The notes: generated from the letters alone by a model not told the origin. A DNA stretch of 64,000 bases from Nostoc sp. XA010 (GCF_020829625.1 NZ_JAIVFX010000002.1:62001-126000), one strand, 5' to 3'; positions 38,961 to 48,181 are shown, counted from the first letter of the stretch. Numbers and translations: made by a program.

Positions 38961-40322
38961 CTAACCAACCCAGCGCTCTTGGGCAAATCCTACAGCTATT
39001 TTGGCTAGTAGTGTCACAAAAGCGCCCAATATTAAATATCCCTGACGAGGATGGCGAGATAACAGCAAACCAATGGCTATATTCAGAGGCACAATACCAT
39101 AAGCTAGGCGGCTCAAAGAGATAGTACCTCCAGAAGCTAACAGCAAACCAATACCGCAAAAGCCATAAATAACTGTAACTGCGGTCAACTGCCTGTGTAA
39201 GCGCCACAACACATAGCCACCACCCAAGACCATGAACAAGTTGAGCAAGTTATTGATCCACTCTTCACTTGCCAGAATCAACAAAAATAAGATTAAAGCA
39301 TAAAAGCCATAAAATAATTTCACAGAACTAAAACGTTGACGGAAACACCATAAAAGATAGCCACTGGTAACGATCGCGCCAAACAACAACAGATACCAGG
39401 GGTCTTGAATGCCGCCAGAGGGGTTTTGAACCCAACCAAATTGCCAATTATTTGTGCCGACTACAATTTGCATGAGCATATTTAACCAACCCTGCCAATC
39501 AAACCCCAGAGTTGGCCGCCATCCCCGTTGTGCTTCGATAAAAGCTAAAGGATTGCCAAAATAAATCGCACAATACAAACTGAATAGAAGTATGCCAATA
39601 GCGGTAGTAAAACCAGCTATATAGGCAATGAGTGGTCGGCGTTCTTTCCACGCTGCGATCGCAAATGCTGGAATTAGTGCCATACCTGTAGGACGTGTTG
39701 CTGTCGCCATCGCACCCCAAAGCGCAGTCCAGCCATACTGCTTTTTATCAAACGACCGCAAAGCCGATGTACTCAAAAACAAATACAGCCCCTCTGTGTA
39801 AATCACGCCCGTAAACATAGAAGATGGATACAAAGAAACTACAGCAGTCGTCCACTGCGCTGCATTGATGCCATAATTCTCTTTAATCCAAAGGTACAAA
39901 CAGTAAAGGGCTGCGAAAAATGCCAAGTTGTTGACAAACGTACCGGCTAATTCAAACGGCAAGCCCAGTTTCATCAAAACCCAAATGCTTAAGGGAAACA
40001 GGGGAAAGAAGGCCAGATTGTGTTGCTTGCCGTCATTTACAAATTCATATCCAGAAGTAGCGATCGCTCGGTAATGCATACTATCCCATGCATCAACAAC
40101 CCCCCAGCCAAAATGGGGCAAAAATTCTTCTGTCGGTAACGGTAGCTTTGGCGCAACCAGCAACATAGCAGTCCAGATGAAGATTCGGCTGGCAAGCCAT
40201 ATTGCTGCTGGAAACAGGAAATCATTTTTCCATAAAACTTTTTTTCTAACTATCTGAACTTTAACCATAAGCTTGAGTGCTTCAACAAACTCCTTTATGC
40301 ATTTTTTTACATATAGCTGCAA
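38961..40322 (-). CDS. mannosyltransferase-like membrane protein (PIG-V/Gpi18-like)
   Basis: A 453-residue polytopic GT-C-type protein. The luminal-loop motif WDSMHYRAIATSGYEF, with FFPLFPLSIWVL and YPSSMFTGVIYTEGLYLFLS, resembles GPI mannosyltransferase 2 (PIG-V) relatives found in bacteria. It probably uses a lipid-linked sugar. ATG at 40268 (MVKVQIVRKK) is an alternative start. It lies 29 bp upstream of the EamA gene on the same strand, so the two may be co-transcribed. Confidence 0.8.
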   Translation of the reverse strand: MQLYVKKCIKEFVEALKLMVKVQIVRKKVLWKNDFLFPAAIWLASRIFIWTAMLLVAPKLPLPTEEFLPHFGWGVVDAWDSMHYRAIATSGYEFVNDGKQHNLAFFPLFPLSIWVLMKLGLPFELAGTFVNNLAFFAALYCLYLWIKENYGINAAQWTTAVVSLYPSSMFTGVIYTEGLYLFLSTSALRSFDKKQYGWTALWGAMATATRPTGMALIPAFAIAAWKERRPLIAYIAGFTTAIGILLFSLYCAIYFGNPLAFIEAQRGWRPTLGFDWQGWLNMLMQIVVGTNNWQFGWVQNPSGGIQDPWYLLLFGAIVTSGYLLWCFRQRFSSVKLFYGFYALILFLLILASEEWINNLLNLFMVLGGGYVLWRLHRQLTAVTVIYGFCGIGLLLASGGTISLSRLAYGIVPLNIAIGLLLSRHPRQGYLILGAFVTLLAKIAVGFAQERWVG

Positions 40323-40865
40323 GACAGCAATTTATGATTAACATTTTGCATATTAAATCTTCCAACAAAATAATTAACAAACTGGACACATTAGTAATTA
40401 ATTGAAATTATTTCCTATTTGGGGCCTTTTGACAATTGTCTCGGAATTTATCTTTAAAATATACTATTTATAAATACAAACTTTGTCTAGTTGTATGGAA
40501 ATTGAGCAGCTTTAGGGCGTATTTTAGACGATGTTTTAAAAGTGGGTAGCTACTGTAAGAAAGCTCACAGGGCGTATGCTGAAATTTGTAGAAACCAGTA
40601 CCCTGTGGGCGAATGAGTAAAGCATACCGTAGCAAAATGCTTGGATGGAAAGATGCAAAATTCTCGTCAAGAGCTTTGAGAGAACTTTAGAAGACAGCCA
40701 CTGCCAAGGTAAATCTTTGTGGTTCTTCGGTTGATGGTTAAGAGGCTTGCTGCACCTTCTTAGATGTCAAATCGGTTCTATAATCTAGATGCAAAGATGT
40801 AAAAATTTTATCCTTTTCAACAAGGATATATTAAGACAATACCAGATAATTGCACTACCAGCATT
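40323..40865. other. intergenic region upstream of the ATPase gene
   Basis: 543 bp without a supportable reading frame between divergent genes. It holds the structured segment at 40566-40627 and several short self-complementary stretches (for example around 40671-40690), so a long leader or a small RNA for the downstream ATPase/WD40 locus is possible. Confidence 0.5.
40566..40627 (+). ncRNA. candidate structured RNA (pseudoknot or alternating hairpins)
   Basis: CACAGGG (40566-40572) pairs with CCCTGTG (40601-40607). GTATGCT (40574-40580), inside that loop, pairs with AGCATAC (40621-40627) beyond it. The two 7-bp stems interlock, so they form either an H-type pseudoknot or two mutually exclusive hairpins. 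No known RNA family is recognised. Confidence 0.3.
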
Positions 40866-42215
40866 ATGCCCATAGATTTACGGGAATTTTATCAGGCTAG
40901 CGATCCCAGCAGAACTCTGTTTGTCAACAATAGCTCTGATAGCAAATATTACATTGATTTTTCCTCGGTACGAGGTGGTGATATTCTTGGCAAGCTGAAG
41001 CAAAAAATTACTTTTTTTAAGCCGAATGAACCCACTTGCACGTTATTTACTGGGCATATTGGTTGTGGGAAATCGACAGAACTATTACGGTTACAGGCAG
41101 AACTGGAAAAATTAGGCTTCCACGTCGTCTATTTTGAGTCCAGTGACGATTTGGAAATGACCGATGTCGATATTGCTGATGTGCTGCTAGCGATCGCTCG
41201 TCGGGTGAGTCAAAGTCTGGATAAAATTACATTGGAGACACCTAACAAGTTTAATGAGTTGCTGCAAGGTGCTTGGAAAGTCTTAAACTCCGAGGTGACG
41301 GGGGTAAAAGTTAAGGTTCCGAATGTCGGTGATTTTGGTGTTACCTCTGAAAAAGAAAAATTGTCTCTGTCTGTGGGCATTGGTGAAATCACCGCGAAGA
41401 TGAAAAATGACCCAACGCTGCGAGAAAAACTCAATCAGTATTTAGCACCGCAAAAAACTAAGCTGTTGGAAGCGATTAATCAAGAATTATTAGAACCGGC
41501 CGTGGCTAAACTCAAACAGCAGGGTAAAAATGGTCTGGTGGTAATTGTCGATAATCTTGACCGCATAGATAATCGTGTCAAACCTTGGGGTCGTCCGCAA
41601 CAGGAATATTTATTTGTCGATCAAGGTGAGTTTTTGACAAGGCTCAATTGTCATCTACTCTACACCATGCCCTTGGCTTTGAAGTTTTCCAACGATTACG
41701 GAATGCTAACCCAGCGTTTCCCAGAAGATCCCAAAGTATTACCAATGGTACCTGTACAAAAAACTGATGGCAGTGTTCATGTAGAGGGAATGGCACTGAT
41801 GCAGCAAATGGTACTAGCTAGAGCTTTTCCTGATTTGACACCAGAGGAGCGTTTAAATAAAGTTACCGAGATTTTTGATAGTACTACTAGCTTAGAGCGG
41901 TTATGTCAAATGAGCGGTGGTCATGTGCGCGACGTGCTGAGGCTGCTGAATACCTGGATTATGGAAGAAATGAGTCTTCCCCTAACCCGTGAAACCTTAG
42001 AGCAAGTTATTCGTTCTCGTCGGAATGAAATAATGTTGCCGATTTCTGATGATGAGTGGCAATTGTTACGTCATGTCAAGGAAAGGAAAAAGGTCAGTGA
42101 TGACCAAGGATATCAAAAACTGATTCGCAGTCGGTTTGTCTTTGAATATCGTGATGGTGGTGAGTCTTGGTTTGATGTTAATCCCGTTTTGGCTGAGGCG
42201 AAGGAGTTGCAGTAA
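40866..42215 (+). CDS. AAA-type P-loop ATPase, partner of the downstream WD40 protein
   Basis: A 449-residue soluble ATPase. Walker A is GHIGCGKST (residues about 62-70) and Walker B is GLVVIVDNLDRID (about 222-234). A C-terminal helical and winged-helix-like part (CQMSGGHVRDVLRLLNTWIM) contains the GG-R sensor-type motif of AAA/STAND-like ATPases. The N-terminus (LREFYQASDPSRTLFV) is a cyanobacterial family feature. It precedes the giant TPR-nSTAND-WD40 gene in the same orientation with a 204-bp palindrome-rich gap, suggesting a two-gene module. Its function is unknown; a regulatory or conflict-type switch is inferred. Confidence 0.8.
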   Translation: MPIDLREFYQASDPSRTLFVNNSSDSKYYIDFSSVRGGDILGKLKQKITFFKPNEPTCTLFTGHIGCGKSTELLRLQAELEKLGFHVVYFESSDDLEMTDVDIADVLLAIARRVSQSLDKITLETPNKFNELLQGAWKVLNSEVTGVKVKVPNVGDFGVTSEKEKLSLSVGIGEITAKMKNDPTLREKLNQYLAPQKTKLLEAINQELLEPAVAKLKQQGKNGLVVIVDNLDRIDNRVKPWGRPQQEYLFVDQGEFLTRLNCHLLYTMPLALKFSNDYGMLTQRFPEDPKVLPMVPVQKTDGSVHVEGMALMQQMVLARAFPDLTPEERLNKVTEIFDSTTSLERLCQMSGGHVRDVLRLLNTWIMEEMSLPLTRETLEQVIRSRRNEIMLPISDDEWQLLRHVKERKKVSDDQGYQKLIRSRFVFEYRDGGESWFDVNPVLAEAKELQ

Positions 42216-42260
42216 AGTATCTTTCGCTTACCCACTCACCCGCCTGGGAATAAATTCCGA

Positions 42261-42353
42261 GGCTAATAGCTAAAGTCCTCTCAAGAGGACTAATAATTGC
42301 TTCCAGTCCACTTCAGTGGACTTCAGCTATTAGCCTTGCACTTAAGTGCAAGG
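42261..42353. repeat. compound palindromic repeat element
   Basis: The outer arms GGCTAATAGCT (42261-42271) and AGCTATTAGCC (42325-42335) enclose two hairpins (GTCCTCTCAAGAGGAC and GTCCACTTCAGTGGAC). A further palindrome, CCTTGCACTTAAGTGCAAGG, ends at 42353. This is a dispersed REP-like cruciform element in the only gap between the ATPase and WD40 genes. Confidence 0.8.
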
Positions 42354-42419
42354 CGGGATATGTTGACTCAACGTCAAAATATATGGTAAAAATTCGCACC
42401 TGAAAAGCATATTAGCTCT

Positions 42420-45400
42420 ATGAGTCCACAACAACCATCAAAAGATGACCATATAAATAGCGATGTCTACGACGAGCTACGCCTACGCTCTCTGAAACAA
42501 TTAGCTTGGGCGATCGAATCCTCTGTGGGACAGTTTAAGCTGATTTTGGCACGGTGTAATTATGGCAGTTTGCGCGATCGCTTAATCTCCAGATTGCAAG
42601 AAATTTGCCAAGTCGAAATTCGTGTCTTGGCGGTGCAGCAATCTCACAGAACTCTTTATACTGCAATTCAGGAAGAATTTGGCGCAGAAATACCAGGCTG
42701 TGTGATGGTTGTGGGTTTGGAATCAGTGCAGAATTTGTCTGTGATGTTAACTTCTGCCAATCAGGTGCGGGAGGAGTTTCGCAAGAATTTTGCTTTTCCC
42801 TTAGTGTTGTGGATTGACGATGAAATCTACAAGCAACTAATACAGTTTGCGCCAGATTTGGAAAGTTGGGCAACTACGAGAGATTTTGCCATATCAACAC
42901 AGGAATTGGTAGATTTTATCATCGAAACCGCTAATCAATGGTTTAGTAATAACTTAAAATTTAGCGTAGATGAATATCTTAAACTGGAGAATGAGTTAGA
43001 AGCGGCGCAAAGATATTTACTCAAACAGCCAGAGGTTTATAATTTAGAAATCGAAGCTAATTTAGAATCTTTATTAGGTTTTATCAAACAGATAAATAAT
43101 CAAAAAGATTCGGCGTTAGAGCATTATCACAACGCTTATAAGCTCTGGCAGCAAAATCATAATTTAGAAAGACAGGCAAAAATCCTCAGTGAGATTGGCT
43201 TTTGTTATTATTTAAAAGCTTTTAAACATCAAGATATCAATCATCCAGATTGGCAAGCCACTTGGCATTATATTCAAGAGTATATAAATTTTATTAACCA
43301 GTTCCAAAGTCCAGGTTTAATTGCTAATGCAGTAGTTAAATTCGGTGATATCTTGCGAGACTTGCAAAAATGGGAAACGTTGCAGAGTCTTTCAGAACAA
43401 GCTTTAGTAATCCATCGAAATAACAACCAACTAAGAGAATTAGCCAAAAATTACGGTTTTTTAGCTGAGGTAGCTTTGGCTCAAAATAACTGGGTGAAAG
43501 CAAATCAGTTAGTTAAGCAAGCCTTGGAAGTTTTTGCTGCAATTCCTAATCTGGAGTCAGCGAATATATCAGGGGTTTTAGCTGATATTACCGAAAGGGT
43601 TTTAAAATCAAAAGATTTCAGCTTATATAAGTTTATTTTAGGTCGTTCTCAATACCATTTAGGTCAAATTGAACAGGCAACTCTCAGCTTACAAACTGCT
43701 AGGGATATCGGTAATCCCTTAGAAGATGTCAGGCTTTACTTGGATATTCTCAGGTTTTTGCAGCAGCTTTATTTTGAGCAAAAAGAATATCTCAAAGCAT
43801 ATAAAATCAAACAGCAACAGCGTTCCATTGAACAGCAATTTGGCTTGCGGGCTTTTATTGGTGCGGGTAGATTAGAAGCTACAAAACAGGCATTTGTCGA
43901 GACATTGCGCTCAAACTCTCCCCAAGGAAACATTGCCCCAGAAATTGCTGCATCTGGTCGCCTATTGGATGTAGAACGTTTAATTGAACGCATGGGTCGC
44001 CCTGATTATAAGCTGATAGTAATTCATGGGCAATCGGGTGTAGGCAAAAGTTCCCTGGTGAATGCCGGACTAGTGCCAGCTTTAAAGAATAAAGCGATCG
44101 GTATTCAAGATTATTTGCCGGTGGTAATGCGCGTTTACACCAACTGGGTGGAAGAGTTGGGGAGGCTTTTGGGAAATGGGGGAGATGAGGGCAGGGGGCA
44201 GGGGGCAGGGAGCAGGGGAGAAGGGGATGAGGGGGAGTTAGAACTTCAAGTTTCGACCTCTGAACTCGGAACTTCGACCTCTGAACTCGGACGTTCGACC
44301 TCTGAAGTCGGACGTTCGACCTCTGAACTCGGAACTTCGACCTCTGAACTCGGAACTTCGACCTCTGAACTCGGAACTTCGACCTCTGAACTCGGAAGTT
44401 CGACTTCTGAACTCGGACGTTCGACCTCTGAACTCGGAAGTTCGACCTTTGAACTCGGAAGTTCGACCTTTGAACTCGGACGTTCGACCTCTGAACTCGG
44501 AAGTTCGACCTCTGAACTCGGAACTTCAACCTCAGAGGCTCAACGTTCAGCCTTTGAACTCGGAACTCCGCAATATTTAATATCCAGACTGAAAGAAAAC
44601 GAACAGCGCAACCTCCGCACGGTGTTAATTTTTGATCAATTTGAGGAATTTTTCTTTGTTTACACCGAACCAGCACAAAGGAAGCAATTCTTTGAGTTTC
44701 TGGGAGAGTGTCTGAATGTTCTATCGGTGAAAGTTATCTTATCGCTGCGGGTAGATTACATCCATTACTTGCTAGAGTGCAATGATTTGTCCAGCCTCAA
44801 GATTATTGGCAATGACATTCTCAGTAATAATGTGCTTTACAAGTTGGGGAATTTCTCGCGTGCTGATGCGAAGTCAATTATTCAGCGTTTAACTGAAAAT
44901 ACTAGTTTCCGCTTGGAATGTGCTTTAGTTCAACAACTGGTGCAAGATTTAGCCGGGGAATTGGGTGAAGTTCGTCCCATTGAGTTGCAGGTTGTGGGGG
45001 CGCAACTGCAAACGGAGAATATTACAACTCTGGCAGAATATCGCAAGGGTGGCACTAAAGACGAATTGGTTAAGCGTTATTTGGATGAAGTTGTTAATGA
45101 TTGCGGTGTTGAGAATCAGCAAGCAGCAGACATATTACTGTATTTATTGACGGATGAAAAAGGAACTCGCCCCCTAAAGACTCGCGCTGAATTGGAACGC
45201 GATTTGCTCCCGTACTTCTCGGAGATCCCCCCAACCCCCCTTAAAAAGGGGGGCTTAATTTCTTCAACCCCCTTTTTAAGGGGGTCGCCGCAGGCGGGGG
45301 GATCAGAAACCCCCTTTTTAAGGGGGTCGCCACAGGCGGGGGGATCAGAAACTAGGGCGGAACAAGCTTCTGAAATCAGTAAATTAGATTTAGTGTTAAA

Positions 45401-47672
45401 GATTTTTGTCCAATCTGGCTTGGTGGTTTTGCTACCAGAAAACCCGGCTGACCGTTATCAACTGGTACATGACTACATCGCCGCCTTTATCCGCCAGCAA
45501 CAAGAACCGAAGTTAAAGCAGGTAATGGCGGAACTGGAAAAGGAACGAGAACAAAGAAAACTGAGTGACACGAAACTGAATAACTTTCTCAAACGCGCCC
45601 TTTTTGGTTCCGTAGCCGCAGGATTAGTATTAGCTGGGTTGGCAGGTTTATCATGGCGATCGGCACTAGAAGCAAATGAGCAAAGAAAGCAAGCCGATAT
45701 TAATGAAATTAACGCCCTGAATAATTCTTCAGAAGCATTTGTTGCCTCAGGACAACATCCAGATGCCTTAATAGCAGGTTTAAAAGCAAGTGAAAAACTC
45801 AAACTTACAGTTTCGGCACAAGAAAGAAACGATACCCGAATGCAAACTGTAGCAACTTTACAGCAAGCGGTTTACTTACAGCTAAACGAGAAGAAAGAAA
45901 ACCGCGCTATAGACGTAAATACTTTAGAAGGGCATAGCAGTTGGGTCTATAGCGTCGGATTCAGCCCCGATGGCAAGACACTGGCTTTTGGCAGTGAAGA
46001 CAAGACGATCAAACTCTGGGATGTCAGCACAGGCAAAGCCATCAAAACCCTGACTGGGCATAACAGTTTGGTCAATAGCGTCGGATTCAGCCCCGATGGC
46101 AAGACACTGGCTTCTGGCAGTGATGACAACACGATCAAACTCTGGGATGTCAGCACAGGCAAAGCCATCAAAACCCTGACTGGGCATAGCAGTTTGGTCA
46201 ATACCGTCGGATTCAGCCCCGATGGCAAGACACTGGCTTCTGGCAGTGATGACAACACGATCAAACTCTGGGATGTCAGCACAGGCAAAGCCATCAAAAC
46301 CCTGACTGGGCATAGCCGTAGGGTCAATAGCGTCGGATTCAGCCCCGATGGCAAGACACTGGCTTCTGGCAGTGTTGACAACACGATCAAACTCTGGGAT
46401 GTCAGCACAGGCAAAGCCATCAAAACCCTGACTGGGCATAGCAGTTTGGTCAATACCGTCGGATTCAGCCCCGATGGCCAGACACTGGCTTCTGGCAGTT
46501 CTGACAACACGATCAAACTCTGGGATGTCAGCACAGGCAAAGCCATCAAAACCCTGACTGGGCATAGCAGTACGGTCATTAGCGTTGGATTCAGCCCCGA
46601 TGGCAAGACACTGGCTTCTGGCAGTGATGACAAGACGATCAAACTCTGGGATGTCAGCACAGGCAAAGCCATGAAAACCCTGACTGGGCATAGCAGTTTG
46701 GTCTATAGCGTTGGATTCAGCCCCGATGGACAGACACTGGCTTCTGGCAGTTTTGACAAGACGATCAAACTCTGGGATATCAGCACAGGCAAAGCCATCA
46801 AAACCCTGACTGGGCATAGCAGTACGGTCTATAGCGTTGGATTCAGCCCCGATGGCCAGACACTGGCTTCTGGCAGTGATGACAACACGATCAAACTCTG
46901 GGATGTCAGCACAGGCAAAGCCATCAAAACCCTGACTGGGCATAGCAGTAGGGTCATTAGCGTCGGATTCAGCCCCGATGGCAAGACACTGGCTTCTGGC
47001 AGTTTTGACAACACGATCAAACTCTGGGATGTCAGCACAGGCAAAGCCATCAAAACCCTGACTGGGCATAGCAGTTTGGTCAATAGCGTCGGATTCAGCC
47101 CCGATGGCAAGACACTGGCTTCTGGCAGTTTTGACAACACGATCAAACTCTGGGATGTCAGCACAGGCAAAGCCATCAAAACCCTGACTGGGCATAGCAG
47201 TTTGGTCTATAGCGTTGGATTCAGCCCCGATGGACAGACACTGGCTTCTGGCAGTTTTGACAAGACGATCAAACTCTGGGATATCAGCACAGGCAAAGCC
47301 ATCAAAACCCTGACTGGGCATAGCAGTTGGGTCATTAGCATCGGATTCAGCCCCGATGGCAAGACACTGGCTTCTGGCAGTGTTGACAAGACCGTGATTT
47401 TATGGGACTTAGATTTCAATGGTTTATTACTCAGTGGTTGTAACTTGCTGAATAATTACCTGGTTGCCCATCCAGAAGTGTTAGAAGAGTTGCAATCATG
47501 CCAAACTCCATCGCGGTTGGTGCTGGGGGCGACAGTGTTAGTCATCCAAGGTGAGAAGCTAGCGCGAAATGATGATATTAATGGCGCTGTTGAAAAGTTT
47601 GGCAAAGCCCAGCAGTGGGATAATAAATTAAAGTTTGATTCTCAGGCGAGAGCGAAAGAGTTGGCGAATTAA
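42420..47672 (+). CDS. TPR-nSTAND NTPase with 12 near-identical WD40 repeats (NLR-like)
   Basis: A 1750-residue protein. In order: a cyanobacterial N-terminal domain (1-190, degenerate P-loop-like, PLVLWIDDEIYKQL); TPR-like helices (about 195-480); an nSTAND ATPase with Walker A GQSGVGKSS (537-545) and Walker B VLIFDQFEEFFF (about 735); a likely transmembrane segment (about 1062-1082, VAAGLVLAGLAGL); and 12 WD40 repeats of 42 residues (about 1169-1665). Two repeat-derived inserts lie within the ATPase: 15 heptads near 613-720 and TPLKKGG-type sequence near 935-980. STAND proteins with WD repeats act as ligand-triggered switches. The product ends at a TAA that cuts off a TPR tail still present in frame. 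Confidence 0.9.
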   Translation: MSPQQPSKDDHINSDVYDELRLRSLKQLAWAIESSVGQFKLILARCNYGSLRDRLISRLQEICQVEIRVLAVQQSHRTLYTAIQEEFGAEIPGCVMVVGLESVQNLSVMLTSANQVREEFRKNFAFPLVLWIDDEIYKQLIQFAPDLESWATTRDFAISTQELVDFIIETANQWFSNNLKFSVDEYLKLENELEAAQRYLLKQPEVYNLEIEANLESLLGFIKQINNQKDSALEHYHNAYKLWQQNHNLERQAKILSEIGFCYYLKAFKHQDINHPDWQATWHYIQEYINFINQFQSPGLIANAVVKFGDILRDLQKWETLQSLSEQALVIHRNNNQLRELAKNYGFLAEVALAQNNWVKANQLVKQALEVFAAIPNLESANISGVLADITERVLKSKDFSLYKFILGRSQYHLGQIEQATLSLQTARDIGNPLEDVRLYLDILRFLQQLYFEQKEYLKAYKIKQQQRSIEQQFGLRAFIGAGRLEATKQAFVETLRSNSPQGNIAPEIAASGRLLDVERLIERMGRPDYKLIVIHGQSGVGKSSLVNAGLVPALKNKAIGIQDYLPVVMRVYTNWVEELGRLLGNGGDEGRGQGAGSRGEGDEGELELQVSTSELGTSTSELGRSTSEVGRSTSELGTSTSELGTSTSELGTSTSELGSSTSELGRSTSELGSSTFELGSSTFELGRSTSELGSSTSELGTSTSEAQRSAFELGTPQYLISRLKENEQRNLRTVLIFDQFEEFFFVYTEPAQRKQFFEFLGECLNVLSVKVILSLRVDYIHYLLECNDLSSLKIIGNDILSNNVLYKLGNFSRADAKSIIQRLTENTSFRLECALVQQLVQDLAGELGEVRPIELQVVGAQLQTENITTLAEYRKGGTKDELVKRYLDEVVNDCGVENQQAADILLYLLTDEKGTRPLKTRAELERDLLPYFSEIPPTPLKKGGLISSTPFLRGSPQAGGSETPFLRGSPQAGGSETRAEQASEISKLDLVLKIFVQSGLVVLLPENPADRYQLVHDYIAAFIRQQQEPKLKQVMAELEKEREQRKLSDTKLNNFLKRALFGSVAAGLVLAGLAGLSWRSALEANEQRKQADINEINALNNSSEAFVASGQHPDALIAGLKASEKLKLTVSAQERNDTRMQTVATLQQAVYLQLNEKKENRAIDVNTLEGHSSWVYSVGFSPDGKTLAFGSEDKTIKLWDVSTGKAIKTLTGHNSLVNSVGFSPDGKTLASGSDDNTIKLWDVSTGKAIKTLTGHSSLVNTVGFSPDGKTLASGSDDNTIKLWDVSTGKAIKTLTGHSRRVNSVGFSPDGKTLASGSVDNTIKLWDVSTGKAIKTLTGHSSLVNTVGFSPDGQTLASGSSDNTIKLWDVSTGKAIKTLTGHSSTVISVGFSPDGKTLASGSDDKTIKLWDVSTGKAMKTLTGHSSLVYSVGFSPDGQTLASGSFDKTIKLWDISTGKAIKTLTGHSSTVYSVGFSPDGQTLASGSDDNTIKLWDVSTGKAIKTLTGHSSRVISVGFSPDGKTLASGSFDNTIKLWDVSTGKAIKTLTGHSSLVNSVGFSPDGKTLASGSFDNTIKLWDVSTGKAIKTLTGHSSLVYSVGFSPDGQTLASGSFDKTIKLWDISTGKAIKTLTGHSSWVISIGFSPDGKTLASGSVDKTVILWDLDFNGLLLSGCNLLNNYLVAHPEVLEELQSCQTPSRLVLGATVLVIQGEKLARNDDINGAVEKFGKAQQWDNKLKFDSQARAKELAN
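44253..44567 (+). repeat. 21-bp tandem repeat encoding 15 STSELG[T/R/S] heptads
   Basis: The unit CGACCTCTGAACTCGGAACTT (variants ..GGACGTT, ..GGAAGTT) recurs head to tail about 15 times inside the nSTAND coding sequence, keeping frame. It follows a G-rich AGGGGGCAGGGGG stretch (44176-44240) that is also repeat-like. It separates Walker A from Walker B. Confidence 0.9.
45224..45356 (+). repeat. CCCCCTTTTTAAGGGGG-type dispersed repeats in coding sequence
   Basis: Three related palindromic units (CCCCCCTTAAAAAGGGGGG, then two copies of CCCCCTTTTTAAGGGGG followed by TCGCCGCAGGCGG / TCGCCACAGGCGG) sit in frame and encode PPTPLKKGG and two copies of TPFLRGSPQAGGSE. The same motif class occurs intergenically at 55497-55525. 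Confidence 0.85.
45924..47404 (+). repeat. 12 tandem 126-bp WD40 repeats, nearly identical DNA
   Basis: Each 126-bp unit reads L(T/E)GHSS.V..VGFSPDG(K/Q)TLASGS.D.TIKLWD(V/I)STGKAIKT. Units differ mainly at the codons after GHSS (W, L, R, T), after V (Y, N, I), and before/after the second D (D, V, S, F; N, K). The rest is almost invariant even at silent sites, which indicates ongoing homogenisation by recombination. Confidence 0.95.
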
Positions 47673-48086
47673 GCCAAGGTTGATCGCTTAGTTAATGAAG
47701 GAAATAGCCGCTTAGAAGAGAAAAAGTTTAAGGAAGCGATCGCAGCTTACACCGAAGCTCTAAAGTTTGATCCGAAAGCCGAAATTCCTGCTGATTCTTG
47801 GAATGCAATATGCTGGGACGGGAGTCTGCAAAAACAAGCCGCCGATGTTTTACCAGCCTGTGAAAAAGCCGTTGCCCTTGCACCTAAAGATAGCAATAAT
47901 CGTGATAGTCGTGGCTTGGCTAGGGCGCTGACAGGCAACTATCAAGGAGCAATTGAGGACTTTGAGGCATTTATCGCTCAGACTGAAGATAAAGATTATA
48001 AAGCACAACGGCAGCGCTGGGTGAAAGATTTACGAGCGGGGAAGAATCCGTTTACAGATGCAGAGATTAAAAAGCTACAGAATTAG
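47673..48086 (+). pseudogene. TPR tail of the WD40 protein, separated by one in-frame TAA
   Basis: Directly after the TAA at 47670-47672 the same frame stays open for 137 codons to TAG at 48084. It reads AKVDRLVNEGNSRLEEKKFK, EAIAAYTEALKFDPKAE, ADVLPACEKAVALAPKDSNN, RDSRGLARALTGNYQGAIED and ends FTDAEIKKLQN. These are two to three TPR motifs and a tail commonly found after WD40 repeats in cyanobacterial STAND proteins. There is no start codon or ribosome site. The likeliest explanation is a CAA-to-TAA mutation in a once 1888-residue protein. Confidence 0.8.
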
Positions 48087-48181
48087 GGAATTGGGCATGG
48101 GGCATTGGGCATTTAATTCTCTTATCTCCTTGTTCTGTATCAATATGGAATAGACAAAATAAATAATCACAAGGTATAAGG

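Noticed and set aside
38932..39207. N-terminal extension of the EamA gene from ATG 39207
   Set aside because: It overlaps the mannosyltransferase-like coding region in another frame and has no hydrophobic transporter character; the EamA fold begins at 38931.
44253..44567. Possible CRISPR array
   Set aside because: Units are contiguous 21-mers without unique spacers and lie inside a coding frame. The same holds for 55182-55505 and for the WD40 repeats. No cas genes are present.
43879..44676. Minus-strand frame with FRVQRSN heptads
   Set aside because: Antisense of the 21-bp repeat inside the nSTAND gene; the plus-strand frame carries Walker motifs on both sides.
45924..47321. Long open frames on the minus strand across the WD40 repeats (up to 465 codons)
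   Set aside because: They are a by-product of the 126-bp repeat, which is a multiple of three and stop-free in several frames. The plus-strand WD40 signature is unmistakable.
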